A DNA stretch of 64,000 nt, from assembly GCA_027924585.1 (NCBI GenBank), contig BSBM01000150.1:12267001-12331000 (forward strand), written 5' to 3'. Origin of the DNA: Larix kaempferi. Its lineage: Eukaryota > Streptophyta > Pinopsida > Pinales > Pinaceae. Made by a program: the position numbers and the translations under genes. This document shows positions 10,054-21,962 of this stretch, in pieces (positions within the stretch are counted from its first letter, which is position 1; every line of letters starts with the position of its first letter). Below the pieces are notes generated by a model. It was not told where the DNA came from. It saw only the letters and a list, made by a program, of their open reading frames with translations, and made no database searches.

Positions 10054-12264
10054 GTAAATTATTGAATTACATGCTATCATAATTTAAATATCATGCTACA
10101 TAATTTACAAAATTAGTAACAATTTTTCAATAAATTTAACTAAATTTCATAATTTAATTTGTTTCATATTTATTTGTAATGATATTATTATTTATTTCAT
10201 CCATTTGTTATTTAAATTTCAAAGTTTGCAACAATTTTTATGTTAAATGAACAATTTTCAAGTGGCTAACAAATGTTAAATTGAAAAAAATTTCAAATGA
10301 AACATGTAAATTTAGATTATATTTTCATGTTAATACATGTACATATTTTTAACTATTTTCAAATTATTTCAAAGTTGCTAACAATTTTCAATTTTATTGT
10401 CCAACAATTTTCAAATGAAAAGTACACTTGGATTCTATTTTCAAGTTAAAATGTATGTACATATTAACTATTTTCAAATTTCTAAACTTTACTAACAATT
10501 TTCAATGTTATTAGAATAATTTTCAAATTAAATGTACACTTGGACACTATTTTCAAGTTAAATTGTACATATTTAACTAATTGCAATTTTCTAAGTTACT
10601 AACAATTTCAAGTTAAATGTAGTTTCAATTCTTGTTTTGTTAGAAAATTCAATTTGAAAACAAATAAATGAATATTTTGAAATGAACATGTTATGATAGT
10701 TATGTATTAGTTAGAAAATTCAATTTGAAAACAAATGAATGAATATTTTCATAGTTATGGTGGTTGGCAATATTTTCATAGTTATGAATATTTGAAAACA
10801 AATGAATGTTCAAAGAGCTAAATTATAATGTTTACTTTAAAAAAATTTCATTTAAAGGTTCCATCTATCACATACTTTTATTTACATAACATGACATATC
10901 ACCATGATAATATTAATGATTAGAATCATTTATTTTGTTAGGACAAATTGGAAATAATTATTTGCAATGTTTGCAACTTTGCATTGATATGTGAAGCATT
11001 ATTTAAATTGAGTTTGATTTATGGAGATTGTGAGCGAGGGTTTCATAGATTGGTTTAATTATGAATTTTATTATCTTTTATTCTTTCCATTTTTTATTTG
11101 AGAGAAATGTGTTTTTGTTGAGACTATTTTCAAAAAAAATTGAGGGTGAATTTCTATAAGGATTTTAATGGGTGCAATGTTAATGTGGGTTGTAAATTTG
11201 TAATGGTTTCAATGGAAAGCCCAAGACTTTAGCAAAACATTCACCATTAACAAGTTCACTTTATCACTTATTGAATGTATATATACAAAAAAAAGAGTTC
11301 TAAAATTGTATAGATTGATCTTTAAAAGAAGGAATTATAGCCCAATCAATTAATGCATTGTGAATGAAATGATGTCTCTCATTTAACACCTATTCATTTA
11401 AATTTCTTAGGTTTATAATCAAATCAACTTACACTTCAAAATATTTTCATAGTTAATGTATTTCCAATTCATGTACCAATTTTTTCTATGCATTAATGTA
11501 GGGATAAATTAACTTTTTTTTCCTATACTAGGTATATAATTTATATTTCAAAATTTTTAATGGATAATTTTCAAGTTAAAAATTGATAGTTATGTATAAT
11601 TAGTTGCAAAATTCAATTCACACTCAATTTTCAATTTGTCAATTTCTACATCAAATTTCAAGTTATAGTAGCAATTTTAAAGTTCGATGCACAATTATCA
11701 AGTTATTAATAATTATCTTGAGTTAAATATATATACTTGATTTTCAAACTTTACTAGCATTATCAAACTAAATGTACAATTTTAAGTTACATGTACATAT
11801 TTACTTATTTTGAAATTAAGTTACAAACAATTTTATTCTTTTAATGTATTTTCAATATTTGTACCGAATTTTTCTCAAGCCACTAGCAATTTTCAATTTG
11901 TTAATTTACATGTATAACAAATTTCAAGTTACTAGCAATTTTAAAGTTAAATGTACAAGTTACTACCAATTTCAAGTTACAAGCAATTTCAAATTTTACT
12001 AGCAATTTCAAACTTTACTTCTAGAACAATTCTCAAGTTTAATTAAGTTAGCAATTTCAAATTTCAAGTTACTGGCAATTTCAATTTTTACTTAGAACAA
12101 TTATCAAGCTAAATGTATTAGTTGGAAAATTCAATTCACATGCAATTTTCAGTTTTTCAATTTTTCAATTTCCACATCAAATTTCAAGTTACTAGCAATT
12201 TTAAAGTTCAATGCACAACTATCAAGTAACCAATTTTCAATTTGTTAATTTACATGTTATGTAG
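10054..12264. repeat. 2.2-kb intron filled with degenerate AATTTTCAAGTTA repeats
   Basis: The putative intron runs from GTAAAT to TTATGTAG. It consists largely of variants of CAATTTTCAAGTTA, CTAGCAATTTCAA and TGTACATATTTAACTA in one orientation, with no open frame of note. The repeat words resemble, but do not equal, those at 19.8-21.7 kb and 54-60 kb. Confidence 0.6.
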
Positions 12265-14206
12265 GGAAAGATTATGGTTAGACATCACATCATGGTGATC
12301 AAGAATCACATGACCCTGTGCCCCCTCATGATCCTGATCAACCATCACATGACACCTTTCCCTCTCACATTGAAAGTATAATTGGGAGTTGCAATGGGGT
12401 TGGAAGGGGTGGAAATTTTCTAGAGGATTGTGCAGTTGTTTCTGCACAAGAAGAGATTGGGAACTCGATCCTTGGTCGGAGAATTAGAGAGCATGTCAAT
12501 AACATAATCAAGTCATATTTTGAACAAAATCAACGATGGCACAAGCTCAAATCCTACATGGGTTGATAAAACACAAAAAATTGAAACGTGCCACAAAGTT
12601 GTTGGGTTTTCAAGATGTTAAAAAAAAAAAAGACATGCGAGAATGCAATAGAAAATGTAAGAATTGCATTATCTTCATTTGGAAAATCAAAAAACAATGA
12701 TACCCGAGCTGCTCGTAGGGAAATTACAACGACTGTTGTGGCACAAAGCACCTCAAGAAATCGAATGGTATCAACAATGGAATCATTGCTCAATGTTTCA
12801 AAAAGAACATTGCTCAAATATACTAAATTCAGGGTTCTGGATAGATGAAAATGATGAAGCTGCTTGTTGGGATCTTATTTGTAGGGAACCCTATCGAGGC
12901 AGGATGGAAGCAGGCATTAGAGAGAAGGTGATAGAGTTTTGGGATAGACATTCTCGTGCTATTCCAGATCGAAAGCATGTCCTGCGAAAACGTTTATCCA
13001 GAGGCATTTATCAGGAGCACTGTAAGCATGTGATGGAGATGACGAGAGTTGCACTTTACGAGGAATTCCAAGAAACCAATCCTAGTTTTCAAATATCATT
13101 TAGCATGTTCAACAAATTGAAACCGTGGTATATTAGGCCGAATACGATTCACGACACTTGTTGCTACCGGTACCACGTGAATTTCAACTATACTATGACA
13201 CATTTCTGGATTTTTGCAAAAGGAACTGGAACGGTGTACTAGCTCCTCACACAGTGCGAGATTTTATTTGTATGATACTATGCAACAGGAACCCTGAACA
13301 CGTGTTTTTCAATAAGAGGTGTGTAGGTGGGAGAAAATGCCATGAATGCGTTGATTTGACATTGTTCCATATGAACTTTCCTATCGATCCAACACACCAT
13401 AGATTGTCAGATATCACCGTTAGGTGGAAGAGGTACGAGTACGTCACCATGAATCCATCATCTTCTTCATTTGTGCCATCCAAGAGGATCGAATTGATCG
13501 ATGATGAGATTCCTATTTCAGATTTCATTGAGAAGTTTCAAAGTCAGATTTATAAATACATAAAGCACTCCCATAGGTATAGGTGGCAAGATTCAGAATT
13601 CAAACATTCTCGTGAGGTATTTGAGTCGGGCACAATCTTATTAGTGGTAGACTTTGCTGAGAACTACACCTTTGCTCTTCAGAGAGAGATACAGAGTGAG
13701 CACTATCACTCCGACCAGGTGTCTATCTTCATACATGTATTGTACAAACATGCTCAGGAAAGCATTGACGGTAGGGATAGCACTCCTTAGTCACGTGAAG
13801 TGATTAAGGAGTACCATTTTTATGTTAGTGATGATCGTGAGCATGACACATTGTTCGTTCAACACTACTTTGGGTTGATTTATGATTCATTCAGGAAGAG
13901 AAGCATATCATTTACTGAGAACTCGATTTGGTCAAACGGGTGTGCAGGGAAATTCAAATCGAAACGCTCATTTTATTGGTTGAGTCGCCTTCACAAACAG
14001 ACAGGAATCCAACACACCTAGAGATTTTTGGAAACAGGGCATGGAAAGGGTGAACATGATGGTGCAGGTGCATGTGTGAAACGAGCACTTTGGAGGTACC
14101 AGATGAGTCATGGTGCAACCCAAATCAAATTCTCCACTGAAGTAGTTGATTGGTGCACACATCATTTAGGACATCAAGGCCACGAACAAGCAAGGACGGT
14201 GTGCAG
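12265..14206 (+). pseudogene. Main exon of the transposase-like gene
   Basis: The exon holds most of the putative catalytic core. An apparent 4-bp insertion near 12845 separates the frame ending KYTKFRVLD from the one starting ENDEAACWDLICREPYRG. A 1-bp deletion near 13178 separates RYHV from EFQLYYDTFLDFCKRNWNG. TAG codons at 13788 and 14019 interrupt an otherwise continuous frame, and the second (HT-stop-RFLETGHGK) probably replaced Trp. Within WSNGCAGK the Asn sits where an acidic residue would be expected if this is the second DDE position. Confidence 0.65.
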
Positions 14207-14315
14207 GTAATAAACTCCAAACTCAATTAATAAGCTAATAACTTTCAATATCATCATTTCCAAAACAACACATACTCGATAGGAATTTACATATGACAAA
14301 CTGAATTCCATGTAG

Positions 14316-14653
14316 GTTCTTTTGGTATGTTTCCCTCGGAGATGTTAATAGATCCATGCCATGGTATTGTGAGACCATCCCTGGTACGAGGGAATTACAT
14401 TCTATTCAAAGTAAAGACATGGGTGACATGTTTTCCATTGAAACGAGGAAGTATGCTTGTTTTTACGATTTTAGCATTGATGCAAATGGATGTGGGCTTG
14501 ATCACTATGAAAATGATGTATATGTGAAACCATGGAAATATGTCTCTCTTAATCCAAAGGGCCCACATCCAATTCCAACATGGAAAGATATGCACACTGA
14601 AGAGGCAATGGTCTCATTAGATCATGATCGAGTTTTTGATATGGTTAGGGAAG
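14316..14653 (+). CDS. Exon 3 of the transposase-like gene
   Basis: The open frame reads FFWYVSLGDVNRSMPWYCET and IPGTRELHSIQS through to DHDRVFDMVREG. It lies between the acceptor CCATGTAG and a GTACAAG donor, with phase matching both neighbours. It is the only exon without an internal stop apart from exon 1. Confidence 0.55.
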
Positions 14654-14761
14654 GTACAAGAGTCTTCATTAAGTTAATTAGTTCATTATATATTACACAT
14701 AGACAAATGTTGTAGAAATGCACGTAGGACATTTGAATAATATTTTTAATGTATCTTGCAG

Positions 14762-15129
14762 GTAATGTATTCGTGGTCATTGCACCCCCCCACAACCAAG
14801 AAAATGTGGCATAATATTTGATGCGATGCACACAAATAAAAAGTAGGTTGGTGTGACCCTACCAAGATGGGGACTTCACATACCAAACTAGAGACATGGT
14901 TCTAATGGGACACTTTTTTTGAAAAAGTGAAAAAACAGGTATTATTTACAAAGATTTTATTGATGAATATATATCATGTCAATACAATCATTTGGTGGTG
15001 GTAGCTTAGATACATCTAACAGAAATCAAGGTGAAGAGAGGTGATCCAAAGAGATGGAAGATGACAAAAGTTGACCATGATCGTATTATGGAGACTTGCA
15101 TTCCTATAACCCATTGGCCAGATGAATGA
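14762..15129 (+). pseudogene. Exon 4 of the transposase-like gene
   Basis: After the acceptor TCTTGCAG the frame reads NVFVVIAPPHNQENVA, stop, YLMRCTQIKSRLV, stop, PYQDGDFTYQTRDMVLMG, then two more stops, and KVKRGDPKRWKMTKVDHDRI up to a TGA at 15127. The residues between the stops keep a protein-like character, which indicates decay of a real exon. Confidence 0.55.
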
Positions 15130-15398
15130 GTTACATGTATGCCACTTGCATCATTGACATTGCAGGGCTTTGTCGATCGAGAATGTAAATTTTTTTCTTT
15201 TTTTTTCTTTTTTTTCTTTTTAAAGTAAATCTTTTAAACCTAACCATCTAGAATTTTCAACTCAAATTCCTAATACACAAGTACTTAACTAGACTTGTAA
15301 ATGTTTTCCACATTATAAAAGAAGGATATCCTTAAGCTGGGCTAACCTGTCACCTATAAATTACATACTCTTTCACGCATCATTCTTTAATGACAAAC

Positions 15399-15401
<3 letters not shown>

Positions 15402-15434
<33 letters not shown>
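15402..15434. repeat. (TA)n microsatellite
   Basis: An uninterrupted run of about 16 TA dinucleotides. Confidence 0.9.
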
Positions 15435-15437
<3 letters not shown>

Positions 15438-15829
15438 TCATTAATTAATAATACCAAAAATATAGGCAATACTTATCAAGTGATAATCTTTAAACAAAAG
15501 TATGCATCGGTTAGTTTTCTATACTTAGCAAGTAGTTGGGGTATTAATATTTGTCGTCCTAATCTAATGTAATATAGTCTCCCTCTATTTGTAATGAATC
15601 CAATAATGCGTATAATGTAACAAATAAGTACTAAGGTAATATATCCATAAATTAACGCAAAAGTGTTACAATATCCGTATTCATTAATAACAATTCTTAA
15701 CATACTACATTCACATTTATCATTTGTGATTTAGTATCTATCTATAATTATTCACACAATACAACGACTCTAAACAAATTTGAAACATCACTAAATTACA
15801 AACTTGACAAAGAACACTCACCACGATGG

Positions 15830-16440
15830 TCTTAACAATTAATAGGACTGGTCAACTAGCATCAATATACTATTTTTTTTTTTAAACAACTTTTTAACAG
15901 TTATAAAACATTACTAACAATGTAAAAATTCTCTCCATGATTATCTCCAACATTTAATGGAGCTGGCGATTCAGCCTCGATATACTAATTATTATAATAA
16001 CAACAACCTTTTAAAAAGACAAGAATTATTGCCACAATTATCTCCCAACTATTAACAGAGCTGGCGATTCAGAATCGATGTGCTAATTATGAATACAATA
16101 ACAACCTCTCAAAAGTTATAAAACAATACTAACAAATTAAAAATGACAGAATTATTGCCACGATTATCTCTAAACCTTTAACAGAGCTGGCGATTCAGAA
16201 TCAATATGTTAATTATGAATACAACAACAACTTTTTAAAAGTTATAAAACAATACTAACTAATTAAAAATGACAAAATTATTGCCACGATTATCTCCAAA
16301 CCTTTAACAGAGCTGGCGATTCAGAATCGATATGCTATTTATGAATACAACAACAATTTTTTTTTACAGTTATAAAACAATACTAACAATTAAAAATTAC
16401 AAGAATTCTCACCACGATTATCTCTTCATAATTAATAGAA
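15830..16440. repeat. Tandem array of ~126-bp units
   Basis: The word AGAGCTGGCGATTCAG recurs at about 15959, 16057, 16183 and 16309, each followed by TATGAATACAACAACAA-like text, TTATAAAACAATACTAAC and TTGCCACGATTATCTC. The last two spacings are 126 bp and the first is 98 bp. More diverged copies flank the array on both sides. Confidence 0.8.
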
Positions 16441-17084
16441 CAGGCATTCGTTTTACCGAACCCTTTATGGAGATCAAATGGCAGAATAAAACTCAGAGTT
16501 CAACTACTCAACCGACATTTACGGATCTTATCTTCCACTTTTGCCAAGTGTAAGCTCCGTCCGTTAAACTCAAGGTAAGGTCGAGTTTATGCATAAGAGA
16601 TAGAAAAATTAAATGATTCGTTCAGGTGTGAAGGTCGTTTGCATAGATTTCAACTTGGTACCGACAAAATTCTTTGGATTTATCCTTGGTTACAAGCAGA
16701 GTACAAGGAATTGAATTGCATTTCTAGAATTTCAAGATATACATCAAGTCGATTTATTTTAATCACACACAGATTTAGCAACCGAAATTATCAATTAACC
16801 AAGCATGATAGATCAGTGTCAGGCGGTCTTTCTGTCGATATGAGCATGCCTATAAAAACACGAGTCAAGCACTTCCAGGATTGTAAAACAAAACTGATCC
16901 GAATTCAATAGTGCTCCTAATTTCTACAAATTAGGAATCGAGGGACGAGTACTGTGATTAAGACACAGACTCGATCCGCATCAAATCTCGAGAATAAAAG
17001 AAAATTCCAAAATAATTCAGGCCGAGCCTCAGGAAGGTCGATCTGCACTCTTTACTAATAAAATGTAAACAGACATACGCCGTT

Positions 17085-17460
17085 CCGAATCTATTAACAG
17101 ATCGACTGTACCTAGTATTCTTAATATCACAGTTAATTAAGTTTGTAAGAAAAATATACACTGGTCAGATCTATTGAACAGATCGACAACAGCTAGTACT
17201 CATAAATTCACAGTCAAGCAATTTGGTAGATAAACATATGCTGGTCATATCTATGGAACAGATCGGTAGCAGCTAGTACTCATAAAATCTCAGTCCAATA
17301 ATTTGTAATAAAAAAAATATGTCGACCCCGATCTATTGACAGATCGACATCATCCTTTAACTCAAGATCTTGTAATTAAAATGTAAGCCTCAGTGTAGGT
17401 TTAGATCGATCAACAGATCGACTTTAGTGTTTGTCGACCCCGATCTACTGACAGATCTAA
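17085..17460. repeat. Degenerate ~80-bp repeats with CAGATCGAC motif
   Basis: The pair GATCTATTGAACAGATCGAC plus CAGCTAGTACTCATAAA recurs at about 17160 and 17242 (80-bp period). Looser copies of GATCTATTGACAGATCGAC continue to 17460. Related GATC-rich wording occurs in the internal regions of the LTR elements further right, so this may be an old retroelement interior. Confidence 0.6.
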
Positions 17461-18059
17461 CTCTTATTAAAAGAAGTCAATTAAACTTTCTTAACTAAAA
17501 TGCAATCATGGAAGTAGCGGTAGTAACCGATCAAATTTCTATTAAAATGAAATCAACCACAACCTTCAAATATCCAAGTGATTTATTTACATGATGGATG
17601 ATTTATTTACATGATGGATCTCTGTAATTGAAATGAAGAACCAATCTAAGTACAGGATCTAAGACTTAGACCCAATTAAAATATGATTGTAACTAGCATT
17701 CTCTAATCAGTTTCACTAGACTGGTGGTTCTCTGAAATGACATTCTGCATTAATCTAATTACCAAATTCAAACTGGGATAATAGAATTTCAGTCAGAATT
17801 CCTATGTCTTTAATTATCGAATTCAAATATGATTTTCTGAATTTGAAATGCAGAGCCTGCCTAAACCACATACTAAAAAAAAAAGACAATATATAAATCC
17901 TTAAAGACGTTCGACAAATTCTGCTAATAATTTCATTGATCATTCGAAATACAGCTAGATTTTATTTCAGAAGTTTTCAATGAATAACTGCAAAAAAAAA
18001 ATTACAAGAGTTACCTCTCCGGTTGCTGAAGTTCTGCAGAAAATGTTGGAGTTGATCCC

Positions 18060-19574
18060 CGCTGTTCTACTCCTCGAAACCTCGATCCTTCACCGGTGGA
18101 CACCTCGGTAAACCACCCAACCACTCTGGAAGTACTCTTCTTCCTTCCAGACCCCTGAGCTAATCGGCCCGTAGAGTTCACACACGTATTTCAGAAATCC
18201 AGCTTGGGTTTTCCCTCCACCAGGATTTCTTAGCCAAACCCTTTAAATAGTAGCAAGTCTTTGAGGCACTCGAAAATTACGACAATCGTTCAAATTATGG
18301 GTCCCTTTCCCCTTCCCAATGTCTTCCTTATAAAGGAAAACCTCCCGCGACACATGTCGCTTCATGCACAATTATATAATTATTTTTAAATTTAAAAAAA
18401 AAAAAAACACTCACCCATCCAAGTGTCAGCTTTTCTAGGAGATGCACCTAAATCCCTAGGTTTCCTCAAGTCTGTCCTCCAAGTACTTTAGTTAACTCCT
18501 AGCTTTTAGTTGACTAGGTGTCTAAGCTTAGGATTCTATTTGCTCCTAAATAATGATTTTTATTATTTTAAATGCTCAACAAAAAAATAACTATTCATGT
18601 GCAAATGCCTAAAATAATTGTATGCATTTGCTAAGTAATAATCTAGAGTTAATCTTATAAGTTTTTATGAAGTTAATTTTAACAATCAAACTCACTAGGA
18701 TCACGGTGCCGCGCCGTTGGGCTCCTGGTTCCTTAATTTTAATTCCCTGACATGGCACCACTCCGTCGGGTACAGTCATCCATGGTTTCCATTCCTTGGC
18801 ATGGTACCACATCCTTGGGTCCTTGCGTCCATTCTTTCCGTTCTCGACAGGCTACCGCACCGTTAGGCCCTTCTGCCACCATCTTTCTGTTTTGACTTGT
18901 GGGAACTCTTGTAGGGATTTTAGGAATCGTTACCATCCATCCTCTGTCTACATGCTATCTAGGGACTAATGGCGCTGAGGAGTGAGTCCGTTCTCACTAC
19001 GCGCCCCTCAACTCGTACGTGACCAGCTCCGTCGTGGCCCACCTCGTACGCCCTCACGCATTCCTCTTGAGCAAGCGGATCAGTGCTTATCTGCTCATGC
19101 GTGGTATTCTTATCGGAAGTCGACATCGTCGTCGCTCCCCCTGTGTGTGATTTACCCGTACTGTACGACCCTTCATGTTCCTTTGTGTGTCCATTGGTGA
19201 ACCGTCTCATTTGTTTCTACACACACTTCTCACAACAAGTTATTAGTAGCACTGTCCTCAATAATCATCATCTGATTTCTAAATCTAGTATTGTTAAACA
19301 TTTATGATTTATTCAAACTACTCATTCATCTAATCAAATATACATTTCGTCGACAATTACATAACCACCGTATAGCTAGTCGTTAAGCATTATCCATCAA
19401 CATAATTTACCATAGTCATAGCTAATCATTTAACATATGCAATTATTCATTTACATCAACAGTTCAGATACACATACTCAAAAGTAAGGCCAAAAGGTTA
19501 TTTAATTAATGTTTCAATTGGCCGGGTCACTCAACAGGTGCCCTCAATGTCTACAAAAGTCTAGGGGCACTACA
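18060..19574 (-). mobile_element. Partial R1-family LTR
   Basis: Read on the minus strand it begins TGTAGTGCCCCTAGAC at 19574 and matches the R1 LTR (24916-26615) over nearly all its length. Shared blocks include GTGCCGCGCCGTTGGGCTCC, CTCACTACGCGCCCCTCAAC and CCAGGATTTCTTAGCC. Similarity fades left of about 18160. The R1-type terminal TGTAGGACC and the tRNA-Met primer site are not found there, so the left edge is lost or belongs to a variant. No polypurine tract lies outside the 19574 end, which argues for a 5' or solo LTR. Short open frames inside are conserved with R1 but look fortuitous. Confidence 0.75.
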
Positions 19575-21955
19575 GACATAGTTTTCATGTTGTCTTGTGT
19601 AATATTTTTTTGGAGATTTTTGTGGAGGTTGTTTTATAAATGTATTTTTGTAGATGCTTTAATGTTAAGAATACAAATACTAAATGGGAGGCTTTTGTGA
19701 AATTTGGGTCATGGTGCTCCAATGCGAATACACTTGAATGTATGGTCAATTCTCCATGAACTTCATCCATAATATTTTTATAGATATTTGTTTAGATGCT
19801 TTAAAAACAATATTAAAGATCTAATAGACAATTGAATTGTAATGTGTAGACAATATAATGTAATTGTAAAATTTCAATTTTAAATTGTAATGTACATTCT
19901 AATTTTAAATTTTGATTTCAAATACAATTGTAATGTAATTGAGAATTTAAAATACATCTATACAATGTGGAATTGTAAAATTTAAATTTTGAATTGTACA
20001 ATGTATTCTAATATTAAATTTTGATTTCAAATGCAAAATTTTATACATTATAATCCATTCATTGTGTTTCCTCATCAATTACATTGTATTTCATTATCAA
20101 TTATATAAAAATATTATCAAATACCAATGTATTGAAAAAATGTTTCATTCAACAATAATCAATTATTTTTGTTATCAAGAACATATCAACGTTAGGACCA
20201 AATTTCTTTGCCTCTCCTCATTCCATTTAATAAAAATATTGGCACTTGGTGCTACATGGAATATAACATAGTAGATAGAGGGTACAATTCAACTAAAGGG
20301 CACTTACACATAATCTTTCAATATATTTTCATGCAAACAATACCCATTGTTGGCACAACTCACAAACATTCACTATAATTTCTAACCATCAAACCTTCTC
20401 AATTTTTGGATTACATGCATAAAAAACCATCTTTATCATGCATTTTTGCACGCATAGGCATGGAATCTTTTTGAGAGAAATTAGTTAGTATTATATGGCC
20501 TTACTTGCGTAAAAAAACCTCAATTATCAAACCAAAACACAACTTGTATATGCCTTTGTTTTTGATAGACATGGATTACGTAATAATGAAAGTTGAAACG
20601 TAAACGTAATAATAACATGGAAATGTAATAACTTGTACATGCCTTCATATATGCAACTTACCTAGTTGGATCAAATGGTGCCATTATCTCCATTTGTAAT
20701 CAAAACATAAACCATATGAAATAGGTGTACAAGCATAATTTCTACCATAGTTGTACAAGCATAGTTTCTACCATAGTTGTACAAGCATCTGCTATCAACA
20801 TATTTTCATTTCTTATATTAACTAGGTGGTTATGCTCATTGCCAAGAAAACAAACCATACTTTCATGACTTTAGATTAGATCACACACTGAAAAGAAAAG
20901 AACACAAAGATTACCTACATACTATATAACTTGTAATTAGATAATTTTGTCTCAAGGGATATTTCACACTCTCAATGGACAAAAACATTCTTGTATACAA
21001 CAGCACATTGAATTTTCAATTGAAATTACACATTAAATTTTTCATGTAATTGAATTGGAATGTGGAAATTGTAAGTGAATTGTAATGTGTAGACAACATA
21101 ATGCAAAATGTTAATTTCAAATGTATTCTAATTTTAAATTTTGATTTCAAATACAATTGAGAATTTAAAATACATCTATACAATGTAAAATTGTAAAATT
21201 TAAATTTTAGATTGAACAATGTATTCTAATTTAAAATTTTTATTTCAAATGCAATTGTAATGTAATTGAAATTGAACTTGTAAATTGGAACAACACATTG
21301 AATTTTCAATTGAAATTACACATTAAATTTGAGATTTTAATTTTAAATTGTAATTGAATTGGAATGTGTAAATTGTAATTGAATGGTAATGTGTAGACAA
21401 CATAATGTAATTGTAATTTCAATTGTTAATTTCAAATGTATTCTAATTTTACATTTTGATTTCATTTATGCAATTGTAATGTAGTTGAAAACGAGCTTTT
21501 AAATTGTAATTGAATTGGAATTGAAATTACACATTAAATTTGAAATTTTACATTGTAATTGAATTGGAATTGTAATTTCAATTTTAAAATGTAATGTATG
21601 TATTCAATTCTAAATTTTGGAAGATGTTCTATAATGTAGTCGAAATTTCCATTTTAAATTGAACTAAATTGTAACTACACATCAAATTTGCATTTGAAAT
21701 GACAAAACATAAATTTGTAACTGTAATAACTATATTCATATCTAATATAAAAAATAATCGATTTCAAATCAGATACAAAATACACATGAAGACATCAATA
21801 TGATAAAATATACAAAATATCCCAAAGTCCATATCCAAAGTCCATGTATAAATGATAGAAATCCATATCCAAAACATGAAAACGTATACATAGATCATCC
21901 AAAACATGAAAATATATAAAATATGAAAATATCCAAAACATGGAAATGTATAGAT
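19575..21955. repeat. AT-rich region of degenerate AATTGTAATGTGTAGACAA repeats
   Basis: Variants of TAATTGAATTGGAATGTG, GTAGACAACATAATG and AATTTTAAATTGTAATG are scattered from 19830 to 21650 in mixed spacing. No gene is visible. It lies directly downstream of the unrecognised minus-strand gene. Confidence 0.6.
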
Positions 21956-21962
21956 CATCAAC

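Larger units (their letters stand above)
9894..15129 (+). pseudogene. Degenerate multi-exon DDE-type transposase-like gene
   Basis: Coding remnants form four exons with GT-AG introns: 9894-10053, 12265-14206, 14316-14653 and 14762-15129. Exon joins are in phase throughout. The protein starts with a basic, charged region (MGSKRKRQRNHACQQ). It continues with LICREPYRGRMEAGIREKV, VVDFAENYTFALQREIQSEH, VSDDREHDTLFVQHYFGLI, WSNGCAGKFKSKRSFYWLSR and FLETGHGKGEHDGAGACVKR, and ends near KVKRGDPKRWKMTKVDHDRI. The order Asp (VVDFAENY), then a D/N-G-C-A-x-x-F-K block, then HGK-x-x-x-DG suggests an RNase-H-fold DDE transposase, but I cannot assign a named superfamily. Damage includes stops at 12279, about 12564, 13788 and 14019, four more in the last exon, and frameshifts near 12845 and 13178. 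Confidence 0.65.

Noticed and set aside
12554-12817. Minus-strand open frame overlapping the transposase-like exon
   Set aside because: Antisense shadow of a region whose plus-strand protein is coherent with its neighbours.
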